DNA of 31,313 bases from Neocallimastix lanati (nom. inval.) (Eukaryota > Neocallimastigomycota > Neocallimastigomycetes > Neocallimastigales > Neocallimastigaceae). The position numbers and the translations under genes are program-made. Under the pieces are notes generated by a model that searched no databases, was not told the origin of the DNA, and saw only the letters and a list, made by a program, of their open reading frames with translations. Shown here piece after piece: positions 22,202 through 31,313 of this stretch (positions are counted from its first letter, which is position 1; each line of letters opens with the position of its first letter). Location: the NCBI GenBank assembly GCA_016946835.1, contig JACVTC010000409.1, positions 1 to 31,313 of the forward strand, read 5' to 3'.

Positions 22202-22305
22202 GCCTCAGGATCAATCGCTTGGATGTCCAGACAACAACAATCAGTAACAAGAACTACTGCATAAGTAGAATATATTGCCCTTTCTGAAGCTGTAGCAAAT
22301 GGTTT
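22202..22305 (+). pseudogene. Ty1/copia RNase H fragment between two LTR insertions
   Basis: It reads SGSIAWMSRQQQSVTRTTA, a stop, then VEYIALSEAVANG, which continues the RNase H of the fragment ending at 20760 (the usual form ends with an EAEY motif; here the codon before V is TAA). It is cut off at 22305 by the next LTR. Confidence 0.88.
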
Positions 22306-23056
22306 TGTAAAGATTTAATAAAATCTTTAAAAATTAATTATTACATAATAAATTAATGTAATAAAATTACATAAATTTATAATTTACGTATATGAAAATT
22401 AATTATAAATTTATGTAAACTTTTCATAAAGGATAAATTATTATTTAAATAATTTTGGATAATAAATTTAATTTAAATAATTTATTTAAGTTAGTTAATT
22501 TAGTTTAGTTTATTTAAAATAGTTATTCTATTTAACTTAGTTTAGTTAGTTTAAAATACTTTAAAATTAATTTCGGAATAGTTTTAATAGTTAAAATTAG
22601 TTTAAATAGTTTATAAAAATAGTTTTGAATTGTAAATACATAAACATTAGTATTAATAATATTTAAATAATAAATAAATAATAAATGAGTTCTTATTGAA
22701 TTCAATTATTATTGTAAATAAGTTGAAAGCTTATTGAATTAATTATTGTTTAGTTTTAGTTAATTATTATTTAATAAAATTATTAATAAATATTTTGTTT
22801 ATAAATAAATAGTAATATATGTATATTAAATAGGTTTGATATATTAAAATGTAATAATGAAAAAAAATAAATACATGTAAATTTTTATAATTAAATCGAT
22901 GTATTAGCTATTGACTATCAAATAGTTAATAACGAGAAGAGATTTATTTTTAAATTTAATAAAAGATTATTTATTAAAAAAGGAATCTTTTATTACGTGT
23001 TTAAAATATTTTGTGTATTTTGTTATTTGTAATCTGTTTCTTCCAAACTCTTTACA
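22306..23056 (+). repeat. Solo LTR (family C)
   Basis: 751 bp, from TGTAAAGATTTAATAAAATC to TTCCAAACTCTTTACA. Left flank GGTTT (22301-22305) and right flank GGCTT (23057-23061) are a target duplication with one change. A TATA-like AATAAATACA lies near 22867 and an imperfect stem-loop at 22907-22933. It has the same ends as families A and B but a different body. Confidence 0.88.
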
Positions 23057-23358
23057 GGCTTATAGATTAAAAATATGCTAAATGAAATGTTTAAATGAAA
23101 TTTGTAATAAATTTAAATGGAGACATCAGAGCATCCTTATTTGCTGCTGAAAATTATGCTATTAGCAAAAAACTTAGACATGTAAGAGTTAGCTATCACT
23201 ACTTTAAAGAAAATATTGAAAGAAAAGAAGTAATTTTACATTACATTAAATCTGAAGAAAATTTAGCAGATATTTTAACAAAAGCTGTTAATAAAAATCA
23301 AATAACTAATTTTGCAAACAAAGTTTTTGATAATACTTTGTTTAGGGGGGAATGTTAG
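23057..23358 (+). pseudogene. Ty1/copia RNase H C-terminus and 3' end of Pol
   Basis: The open frame from about 23095 reads LRHVRVSYHYFKENIERKEV, then LHYIKSEENLADILTKAVNK, the typical C-terminal copia RNase H block ending in ADxLTK. It closes at 23358 with RGEC. The last codons overlap a G-rich tract (TTAGGGGGGAA, 23343-23352) that serves as the polypurine tract for plus-strand DNA synthesis, right before the LTR start. Confidence 0.9.
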
Positions 23359-23567
23359 AAAATTAGTATTTTTAATTTATATTTTTAATTAACACGTTAT
23401 TCAATACTTTTATTTTATTATAATTTTAAATATTAAATATTAAATAGTATATTATAAATAGATAGGATATATTACAATAAATATAGTTTATATAGTTTAT
23501 GATACAAATAATATAGTTTTAAAAAATTTTTTATAAGCCTCTTTTGTATTATTTCTATTAAGTCATG
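23353..23567 (+). repeat. Ty1/copia 3' LTR, left part (split by the MULE)
   Basis: It starts TGTTAGAAAATTAG right after the polypurine tract. A TATAAATAGATAGG box lies near 23453. The LTR is cut by the MULE at 23568 and continues past 27801; I cannot fix its right end because the other LTR is not in the window. Confidence 0.75.
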
Positions 23568-23618
23568 GGGGTGTCATTTCGAAAATTTTTATTACAAAAA
23601 TTTGTATTTTGTTGTAGT

Positions 23619-23640
23619 GCATTTCGGAAAACATGGCGCA
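23619..23640 (+). repeat. Subterminal ATTTCG motif, left side of MULE
   Basis: GTGCATTTCGGAAAACATGG follows the left terminal inverted repeat and echoes its own CATTTCGAAAA. Repeated subterminal motifs are often transposase binding sites; that role is inferred here. Confidence 0.4.
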
Positions 23641-23930
23641 TTATAATGTAATAAATAAATAAATTAATAAATTAATTATAAATGACTAAAAAAATTTTTT
23701 TTAGAAAATTAAATAAAAAAAAATATAATTATTGTATATATAAAATAATTATTATATTTTTTTATTTTATTTTAAATATTATTAATTATTATCAATACCT
23801 TGTTTATATTATCAACAGAATTACATACGTAATTACATAATTGAATAATTAAAAAAAATAAATATATAAATAGGTTTATAATTAGTACTTTTCATAATAT
23901 TATATTAAAGTATTAATTTTATAAATTAAA

Positions 23931-24371
23931 ATGTTTAAAAAATTATAAACTGCTTTATTAATTGTTACTGCATGCATTACTTATGTTTGTGGTATAAAAT
24001 TGGTTGGACCAGCTATATATTCAGATATATCTCATCTATATTTCCTTAATTCTAGAGATTGAAAAAATACATATATATGTAAAGGTTATGGTATTATAAA
24101 AAATAGTAATCGTGGATTTTATTACTGTTTCCTCCGTAATTCAGTAGCTAATTATAGAGAAATCCCCGTTGAAGCATATCTTAGAGATACACAATATAAA
24201 AATCTAGATAAATGTAAATGGGTTACTAGACATATAAGTACCAAAAATGGATGTTATTACACACCAAATAACACAAGAGGTGGATTTTCATGGAGAGGTT
24301 ATGTTGATCGTGATGCTCGTGTTTATGATATAGTTGGTAAATACTATCTTACTGAATATGGTTGGTGTTAG
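23931..24371 (+). pseudogene. Small secreted cysteine-containing protein, two in-frame stops, MULE cargo
   Basis: A 147-codon frame with a good start context (TATA-like TATATAAATAGG near 23863). The N-terminus MFKKL-stop-TALLIVTACITYVCG looks like a signal peptide interrupted by TAA at codon 6 (23946-23948). TGA replaces codon 44 (24060-24062). The frame is otherwise open and protein-like to TAG at 24369-24371, with regularly spaced cysteines (YICKG, YYCFL, DKCKW, NGCYY, terminal YGWC) and many Tyr/Arg. I do not recognise the family and assign no function. It lies entirely inside the MULE, on the strand opposite the transposase, so it looks like a captured host gene. Different stop codons (TAA and TGA) speak against a changed genetic code. 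Confidence 0.7.
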
Positions 24372-24627
24372 TGTGGTTAAATAAATAAATAATATATTTT
24401 TTATAGATTAATTTTAAATTTATTATTAAACTAAATATTATTTTTTTAAAAATTAAGATAATATATAAACCATATAAATATATATAAGTTTAACATATAT
24501 AAAATATTAAATAATAAAGTATATAGGTGAAATAAATATAAAATAAAATAAAATAAAATAAAAAAATATATAATAATTATTTTATATATATAGGAATCAT
24601 ATATTTTAACTTTTTTTTCATTTATTT

Positions 24628-24673
<46 letters not shown>

Positions 24674-25461
24674 AGTTTTATTAACGTTTGTCTTTTAATT
24701 ATTATATTTTATTATAAAAAAAATAAATAAATAGTAAATAAAAAAAATTAAATAAAAAGTAAATAATTTTAATTATTTATAATTCATATTTTCATAAACG
24801 ATATATATATATATATATTAATTTAAATAATATAATAATTAAAAATTAAAACAATAAGAGTTAAATAATTGTTCCTATTAAAATAATTAATTATTTGGGT
24901 AGTGATATTTATAATGTTTGATCAATATGAATCAATTATTATTAAAATATAATAATAACAATTTGAATTTTAATAAAATAATAAAAATCTTTTATTGAAT
25001 TTAATATTTTTAATAACATAATTAATTTTGAAAAGTATATTGATATTAATAAAATTTATAATTATATAATATTGATATTGATATTAATAAAATTTATAAT
25101 TATATAATATTGATATTGATATTAATAAAATTTATAATTATATAATATTGATATTGATATTAATAAAATTTATAATTATATAATATTGATATTGATATTA
25201 ATAAAATTTATAATTATATAATATTGATATTGATATTAATAAAATTTTAACTAGTATCAAATATATCGGTTTTAGTTATAAATTACTTAATAAAAATAGC
25301 TAAAAGATAATTTCTATTAAGATTATTAAATAAACACAATAGGTAAATAAATTTGTATTTTTTTAAATTAAGATTATTTAATTATTATTTAAACGATTAT
25401 AAATATAAATTTAAAATAAATAAATTTGTATTTTTCTAGCATTTTTTTAAATTAAGATTAT
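24372..25461. other. AT-rich interior of the MULE
   Basis: No gene. It contains a TAAAA pentamer run (24538-24560), a 39-bp poly-A (24632-24670), an AT dinucleotide run (24804-24820) and the 38-bp tandem repeat at 25039-25248. Confidence 0.6.
25039..25248. repeat. Tandem repeat, 38-bp unit, about 5.5 copies
   Basis: Units begin at 25071, 25109, 25147, 25185 and 25223 with ATTGATATTGATATTAATAA, preceded by a partial unit at 25039. Copies are essentially identical, so the array is young. Confidence 0.93.
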
Positions 25462-26870
25462 TTATTTTAAATTAATATTTATATCGTTTAAATCAATTAA
25501 ACAATCTTTCCATAATTTAACTAATTCATTTCTGTTGCATCCATTATAAAATAAATTGATTTCCTTACTTTTGTAATTTTCAATTAAAATTTTAATTTCA
25601 TCAGTTGCACTAAATATTTTTTGCTTTTTTTTTCCCCAAAGTTCATTTAGTTCTCCTTTGGTAATCATTATAAGATAAGTTTTCTTCTTCTTTTAATATA
25701 TATATTATTTTATAAAATAAAGGTTTATTTGGAAATATATTATTTAAGTAGCTATTATAAGGTTCTGATGCATTGTTTGTTAAATGCTCTATATTTTCAT
25801 AATAATTCCAATTATTAACATTATACTTAAGTAAATAATTTTTATTAAAATACTCTAAAAATTGTAGAAAATTATTATACTTTTTTTTGACAAATTCTTT
25901 TTATTATAATATAAAAATCAAATATATAGTTAGGGTTTATAAATGGTAAGTTCGAAATAGCTTTATAATAAATATATACATCATTATTATTCTTCACTTC
26001 ATGATAACATAATATATTTTTTTGTTTTTCTAATGATCTTTTGTAATGCCAAACACAATATTTAATATTTATATTGGGAAAAATTTTTTTTGCGGCATTA
26101 GATATACCTTGTTCAAAATCACAATGAAAATTAATTGTAGTAATTAATGTATTACTCCTAAATTTATTTGCATTTTTTTTTATTTCTTTAAATAATGTTT
26201 CATATGTAGATTGTTTTTTATTTTTTAATATAGAAATGGAAGTAGTGTAAAACATATTAAATTCCCCAACATAAGTTCTTGTTATAAATAACTGATAACT
26301 AAATTTCGGTGCTGCATAAAATGTTCAGTCCGCAAATATATTTTTATGATAATTCGAAAATAAATATGCTTGGAATGGTGATTGAAAGATTATTAGATCA
26401 GTATTTTTAAATATCATAAAATTTCATTTCTTTTCGTTTTATAATTTTTTGATTCAATGGGAATATCATCAAAACTTTTTATGTTTGGAGGAAATTGTTT
26501 ATTTATATTTCTTATTATTTGGGATCAAATTGTACTATATTCGGGACATATAAGCCCCCATTTCTTGAGAAACGGCATTAAATATATGTTTAGGTTTTAT
26601 AACCATAGGAATTGAATTTTTCCTAATTTCTTCCTTAATTTTATGTTTTGCTACTGATATAGACACATCAATTTCTTTTTCGAGATGGTTATGTAAACTT
26701 TCATATTTTAAAACCTCCTTTTTATCATTTAAAATAATTAAAGATTTACATTTATTTAAAGTCATATATTCAGTGCATCTATAAATTTTTGATATCTTTC
26801 CTTTGAAATGAAAAATTAAATTTGTATTTTTTATTAATAATAATTTGTTCATTTCCTCGATTTGTTTCAT
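25462..26870 (-). pseudogene. MULE transposase with FLYWCH-type N-terminus, broken
   Basis: Start ATG at 26868-26870. The first segment (26870-26535) carries a FLYWCH-like zinc-binding pattern: YRCTEYMTLNKCKS then HNH. After a frame change near 26550 come LICPEYSTI, a TGA, and NIKSFDDIPIES. Another shift near 26425 leads to SPFQAYLFSNYHKNIFAD, a stop, then TFYAAPKFSYQL. The stop (TGA, 26325-26327) sits exactly where the glycine of the catalytic DGTF motif should be. The next segment holds HCDFEQGISNAAKKIFP and IKYCVWHYKRSL, the second catalytic Asp and the C-X2-H of MULE transposases. After 25875 another frame gives NIEHLTNNASEPYNSYLN, then the C-terminus to 25462. At least three frameshifts and several stops make it non-functional. 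Usual role: cut-and-paste transposition at the terminal inverted repeats. Confidence 0.85.
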
Positions 26871-26999
26871 TTATTTCAATTTCTATATTGTCTTCAATTG
26901 ATAATTAAAATTTTCCAATAAAATATTTAATAAATATACTTTTAAATGCTTTGAAACTTTTACTTTTTTAATATTTAAAATAATAATCCTTTTTTAATT

Positions 27000-27434
27000 A
27001 ATTATATAATTATTTAAATAATTATTTAATTATTAATTATTTATTATTTTTTTATTTACTATTTTATTAATTTATTTTTATTTTTTTTTTATTTTTATTG
27101 TTTATTTTATTTTATTTTTTTTATTTTTTATTTTATTTTTTTTTTTTTATTTTTTATTTTACTTTTTTTTTTTATTTTTTAATGTTTAAAAAAAAAAAGT
27201 TTTCTTATTATTTTATTTTATTTTTAAATGTTTAAAAAAAAATTTTTTGTATTTCTTATTTTTTTTTTTTTATTTTTATTTTATTGTTCAATGTTTAAAA
27301 AAAAATGTTTATTTAATTTTATTTTATTTTTTAAGCATTAAAAAATAAAATATTTATTTATTTTTATTTTATTGTTCAATGTTTAAAAAAAAAGTTTTCT
27401 TATTTCTTATTTTTATTTAATGTTTTATTTATTG
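27000..27434. repeat. T-rich low-complexity array
   Basis: Dominated by TTTTATTTTA runs with recurrent AATGTTTAAAAAAAAA phrases (about 27180, 27228, 27290, 27380) that give a loose 50-90 bp periodicity. No gene is visible. It lies between the transposase start and the right end of the MULE. Confidence 0.6.
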
Positions 27435-27438
27435 AAGT

Positions 27439-27484
27439 GTTGTATTTCGCCAAAAGTTGAATTTCGTCCAGTTGAATTTCGCCA
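27439..27484 (+). repeat. Three-copy subterminal motif, right side of MULE
   Basis: GTTGTATTTCGCCA (27439-27452), GTTGAATTTCGTCCA (27456-27470) and GTTGAATTTCGCCA (27471-27484) follow one another. They share an ATTTCG core with the terminal inverted repeat and the left subterminal motif. A transposase-binding array is possible; it could also be an unrelated short repeat. Confidence 0.5.
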
Positions 27485-27800
27485 AATTCTTGGTAGCTTA
27501 TAAATTTACGTCATAAAATATCACCACAATTATTATTCACGTCATATTGTGAATATATGGCTTTTTAAAAATTGTAGAAAAAAGACACAAAATTATGATA
27601 CAATTAGATATACGCCACACGTAAGATTACGTGTTTGAAAATTTTTGAGAATTGTAATTTTATTTAATTATTTAATTAATTATTTTTCATTAAAATTTTA
27701 ATAAAATTAAGTGGCTTAAAATTAAAAATATTTAAGCCATATAACAAAATACAAATTTTTGTAATAAAAATTTTCGAAATGCACACTCCCCTAAGTCATG

Positions 27801-28250
27801 TATTTAATATAATAAAAATGTACGTTCCATTGAATGTGAATATAAAAAATAAAAAATATTAAATCATGTATTATTATTATTAAAAAAAAAAAGGTTCTTT
27901 AATAAAAATAAAAATTTTAGTAAAAAGAAAATATTTATTTACGATTTTTTGTCAAAATTGATAAAAAGTATTTAAAATAAATAAATAAATACATAAATAA
28001 ATAAATAAATAAATAAATTAAAATTAAAAAAAATCTATATATAAAAGAAAAAAATTCTTTTAATTTTAATTTTTTTTAATGTAAAGAATATATTTTTTTT
28101 TGAAGAATATATCTTTAAATAAATATATAACTAAAATATTCTTTAAAAATAAAAAATAAAATATTTTTGAAATTCTCATTATATATATATAAAAAAATAA
28201 AATATTATTGAAATCTGTAAGAAGAGTATTTAAAAAAAAAATTAACAATT
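27801..28250. other. Continuation of the copia LTR and AT-rich DNA
   Basis: The first part should be the rest of the copia 3' LTR interrupted by the MULE; the sequence up to about 27850 (ATGTACGTTCCATTGAATG) is less monotonous than what follows. The LTR end cannot be fixed. From 27960 on it is AAAT microsatellite and AT spacer. Confidence 0.5.
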
Positions 28251-28880
28251 AAGAAGGTTTATGTATCTTAAAAATATACAAAAAATAGTCTTTAAATATT
28301 ATTAAAATATAAAAAAAATAATATTTTTATTAATATAAAAATTAAAATTAAAAGTTTTTAAAATCTTTAAATATATAAATAAAATATTCATTAAAAATAA
28401 TATTCTTTAAAAATAAAGTATTCTTTAAAAATAAAATATTCTTTAAAAATAAAATATTCTTTAAAGATAAAATATTCTTTAAAGATAAAATATTCTTTAA
28501 AAATAAAATATTCTTTAAAAATAAAATAAGAAGGTTTATGTATCTTAAAAATATACAAAAAATAGTCTTTAAATATTATTAAAATATAAAAAAAATAATA
28601 TTTTTATTAATATAAAAATTAAAATTAAAAGTTTTTAAAATCTTTAAATATATAAATAAAATATTCATTAAAAATAAAATATTCATTAAAAATAAAATAT
28701 TCTTTAAAAATAAAATATTCATTAAAAATAATATTCTTTAAAAATAAAGTATTCTTTAAAAATAAAATATTCTTTAAAAATAAAAAATTCTTTAAAAATA
28801 AAATATTCTTTAAAAATAAAATATTCTTTAAAAATAAAATATTCTTTAAAAATAAAATATTCTTTGAAAATAAATATTTA
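28251..28880. repeat. Duplicated block with 18-bp satellite arrays
   Basis: A segment of about 140 bp starting AAGAAGGTTTATGTATC occurs at 28251 and again at 28528 (period 277 bp). Each is followed by an array of an 18-bp unit, TTCTTTAAAAATAAAATA (about 28395-28527 and 28668-28870), with variants such as TTCATT for TTCTTT and AAAGAT for AAAAAT. This is a higher-order tandem repeat with no gene. Confidence 0.9.
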
Positions 28881-29952
28881 AATAAAAGTTTAAGGAAAAA
28901 AAAAATTTTTTTAACCTTTAAGATTTATTAATTTTATATTCATAAAATTAATATTATAAATTTAAAGGTTATTGATAAAAATATTTAATATTATTTTTAT
29001 TATACATATTAATAGAAAACTTTTGTTTTATAATGAAAAGTTACTAATGAAAATATAAAAATTTAAATATTAGAAAATTTTTCTTATAATATTCATAAAA
29101 TGATATAGATACTAAATAATTTGTTGAAAAATCTTATGAAATAAATAATTGTGTTTATGTGTTTATTATTATAATAGTAATATTTTTTTTAGCCACAAAA
29201 AATTTATATAAATTAATAATATATCTTAACGAATTAATGGTTCAAATTAAAAATTCAATTAAAATATAATAATTATATATATAATAAAAAAATAATTTTT
29301 TAAATAATAATTTTTATTTAAACTAATAATATTTCAAATTTTGAAATATTATTTTTAGAAATATGCCAAATATTGAAATAATAAATATTAGCATTAAGAT
29401 TTATTCACTTTATAAATAATAAATATTTTAGAATCTATTTTAAATTAGTTTTATTTTAAAATAATTATCATAATATGTAAGTTATTTTTAACTTGAATTA
29501 ATTAAAAATAAAATTAATGAAGGCAAAAATATATTTATATAACATGTAATAAAATAATTGTTACCTATAAATTATAATAATAATTATTTATAACTCAAAC
29601 TTTATATTATTTAGTATTAGTATTATAAAAATTTATTATAAATATTACCAAAGTTCTATGTAAAAGTATATTATTACTGAATATATTTATGTTTCATTAT
29701 TCCATTAAAAAATAAAAATAAAATCACATTATCTTTTATGTATTAAATTTACTAATTTATTTTATATTATTTATATTTAACATTATATGTTTATAATATT
29801 CATTAATTGTTGTTTTAATATATATTATTTTTTATCAAAATAAATATTTATACTTATGTTGAATATTTAATATTATTATTATTATTATCTGAAAATTTTT
29901 TGAATCGTAAATAAAAATATAAAGAAAATAAATAAATAAAGTATTAATAAAT
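28881..29952. other. AT-rich spacer upstream of CSN4
   Basis: No gene and no recognisable element. An ATT microsatellite lies at 29872-29888. The last 100 bp before the ATG are A-rich and presumably contain the 5' untranslated region. Confidence 0.55.
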
Positions 29953-31300
29953 ATGTCAATAAATGATCAATTGGAGCAAATTACTAATGCTCCCCAAAAA
30001 GATAAATTAGATAAATATAAGAAACTTGTTGAAGATATATTTAAAAATATAACTGATGAAAATATTTTTAAGGATAATATTCAATATCTTTTCAATCATA
30101 TTATACAAGAATCAGTTGTATTATCAATTTCAAGACAAATAATTCAACTAGCAATTGATAAATTAATTGAATGTGAAAGTATTGAAAATATTAATAAACA
30201 AGAAATTTGGAAAATTATAATTGAAAATTTAAAAAAAAGACTTGTAACATTTGAAGAACAAGTAAGGTCATTTTTTTCATATTTAAAAATTTATGTAACA
30301 TTAATATTTAAAAAATATTGCAATTTAATTCGATAAGTAGAGAAAATTTGAAATTTAATTAATGTTAATTATATACTATTTGATATAGGCTTCTATAGCA
30401 TATGAAAATCTCTCTAAAGTATTAGAAGAAGATGAACAATGGACTGAAGCTGCCAAAGTTTTAATGGAGATTCCATTAGAATCAGGGTATCGTAATACTT
30501 CTGATGATTATAAAATTAAAATATATATTCATATTGTTAGACTTTTATTAGAAGATGAAGATCCAATTACTGCCGAAACCTATCTTAATCGTGTTGCTTT
30601 ATTAATATCAAATACTACAGATCCAGAAATACAAATTCATTATAAATTTTCTAATGTTAGAATTCTTGATTATAAAAGACAATTTTTACCAGCATGTAGT
30701 AAATATCATGAACTCTCTTATGAAAGTAATATTGATAAAGATAATAGATTAAAATGTCTTTCTCAAGCAATTGTTTGTGCAGTTCTTGCCAATGCTGGAC
30801 CCCTTCGTACACGTCTTCTAACTACATTATATAAAGATGAAAGAGTACGTGAAGGTCAAATTGACAAAGTATATACTAATATATTAGAAAAAATGTACAT
30901 GGAAAGAGTCATTCGTAGAAACGAAGTTGAGGAATTTAGTAAATATTTACAACCACACCATTTGGCAAAGATGAGTGATGGTAATACTGTTCTTGATCGT
31001 GCTATTATTGAACATAATATATTGTCTTCATCAAAAATTTACAAAAATATTTCATTTGAAGAAGTAGGTAATTTATTAGATATATCAGCTGAACAAGCTG
31101 AAGCAATTGTTGCAAAAATGATTGAAGAAGGGAGAATGCAAGGATCTATTGATCAAATTGATAATATTATTCAATTTCATCTGGTAAAAGAGCTACCAAT
31201 ATGGAATGAACGTATTTCAGATTTATGTTTTAATATTGAAGGCATATTAACATCAATCCAAGAAAAATATCCAGAATGGGTACAAGAAAACTTCTTATAA
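29953..31300 (+). CDS. CSN4: COP9 signalosome subunit 4 (two exons)
   Basis: Exon 1 29953-30261 and exon 2 30389-31300 join in frame to give 406 aa, about the size usual for CSN4. CSN4 is a PCI-domain scaffold subunit of the COP9 signalosome, which removes Nedd8 from cullins and so controls ubiquitin ligases in nucleus and cytosol. Recognisable family blocks in order: RLVTFEEQ at the end of exon 1; [106 protein letters not shown]; then the winged-helix part of the PCI domain, [40 protein letters not shown]. The N-terminal two thirds are helical repeats, the PCI domain covers roughly residues 200-365. No frameshift or stop inside. It is the only clear housekeeping gene here. Confidence 0.95.
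30262..30388 (+). other. CSN4: CSN4 intron, 127 bp
   Basis: Donor GTAAGG directly after the CAA codon of FEEQ, acceptor GATATAG before GCTTCTATAGC. Removing it joins FEEQ to [18 protein letters not shown] without a gap relative to the family. The intron is more AT-rich than the exons and contains in-frame stops. Confidence 0.9.
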
Positions 31301-31313
31301 AATTTTACATTTT

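Larger units (their letters stand above)
23568..27791. mobile_element. Mutator-like element (MULE), 4.2 kb
   Basis: Perfect 9-bp target duplication TAAGTCATG at 23559-23567 and 27792-27800. The terminal inverted repeats are about 46 and 49 bp (23568-23613 and 27743-27791): both begin GGGG and, after a small difference (TGTCATTTCG against AGTGTGCATTTCG), share a long identical stretch through ATTACAAAAATTTGTATTTT. Inside are a broken MULE transposase (minus strand, 25462-26870) and a broken small secreted-protein gene (plus strand, 23931-24371). The 9-bp duplication, long inverted repeats and transposase type agree. It sits inside the 3' LTR of the copia relic and so is younger than it. Confidence 0.93.

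Noticed and set aside
23931-24371. Readthrough or recoded stop codons in the MULE cargo gene
   Set aside because: The two stops are of different types (TAA and TGA), and the intact acyltransferase and CSN4 use normal stops; nonsense mutations are simpler.
25039-25248. CRISPR-like regular repeats
   Set aside because: The 38-bp units are directly adjacent with no unique spacers; it is a simple tandem array.
28066-28248. 60-codon open frame rich in Phe, Ile and Lys
   Set aside because: It is what AT-only DNA gives by chance; no start context or similarity.

Overview
The window looks like nuclear DNA from an extremely AT-rich eukaryote, most likely a fungus. An anaerobic gut fungus (Neocallimastigomycota) is the best guess, but this is inference. 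The support is a COP9 signalosome gene with a GT-AG intron, chromodomain Ty3/gypsy and Ty1/copia retroelements, a Mutator-like DNA transposon of the FLYWCH/MULE type, a bacterial-style acyltransferase-3 family, and long poly-A and AT microsatellite tracts between genes.

Layout. (1) 1-3360: AT-rich DNA with a relic of a MULE transposase on the minus strand (about 2640-2925). (2) 3369-9396: two inverted copies of a membrane acyltransferase-3 gene. The left copy (+) is broken by three indels in A-runs; the right copy (-) is intact (440 aa). The two are almost identical over about 1.17 kb, but their N-termini and promoters have diverged, which suggests recent gene conversion. Between them lies a GC-richer, non-coding unit present twice in tandem, ending in poly-A and split in its first copy by a 321-bp insertion with a 9-bp target duplication. 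(3) 10897-12831: the 3' end (integrase, chromodomain, LTR) of a gypsy element on the minus strand. (4) 12832-19770: a second gypsy element on the plus strand with both LTRs, Gag-protease and a frameshifted Pol. (5) 19771-23567: the 3' half of a copia element (RT, RNase H, PPT, LTR start), cut by three LTR insertions, one of them nested inside another. (6) 23568-27791: a 4.2-kb MULE inserted in the copia LTR, with long terminal inverted repeats, a perfect 9-bp target duplication, a broken transposase and a broken small secreted-protein gene as cargo. (7) 27801-29952: AT-rich satellite-like DNA. (8) 29953-31300: an apparently intact CSN4 gene.

Only two protein genes look functional: the acyltransferase at 8074-9396 and CSN4 at 29953-31300. 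The rest is a layered transposon graveyard whose insertion order can be read from target-site duplications. Two points merit most attention. The plus-strand gypsy element has unrelated DNA on its two sides, which suggests recombination between elements (or misassembly). The three related LTR families share a TATA box followed by a stem-loop whose base pairing is kept although its sequence varies.
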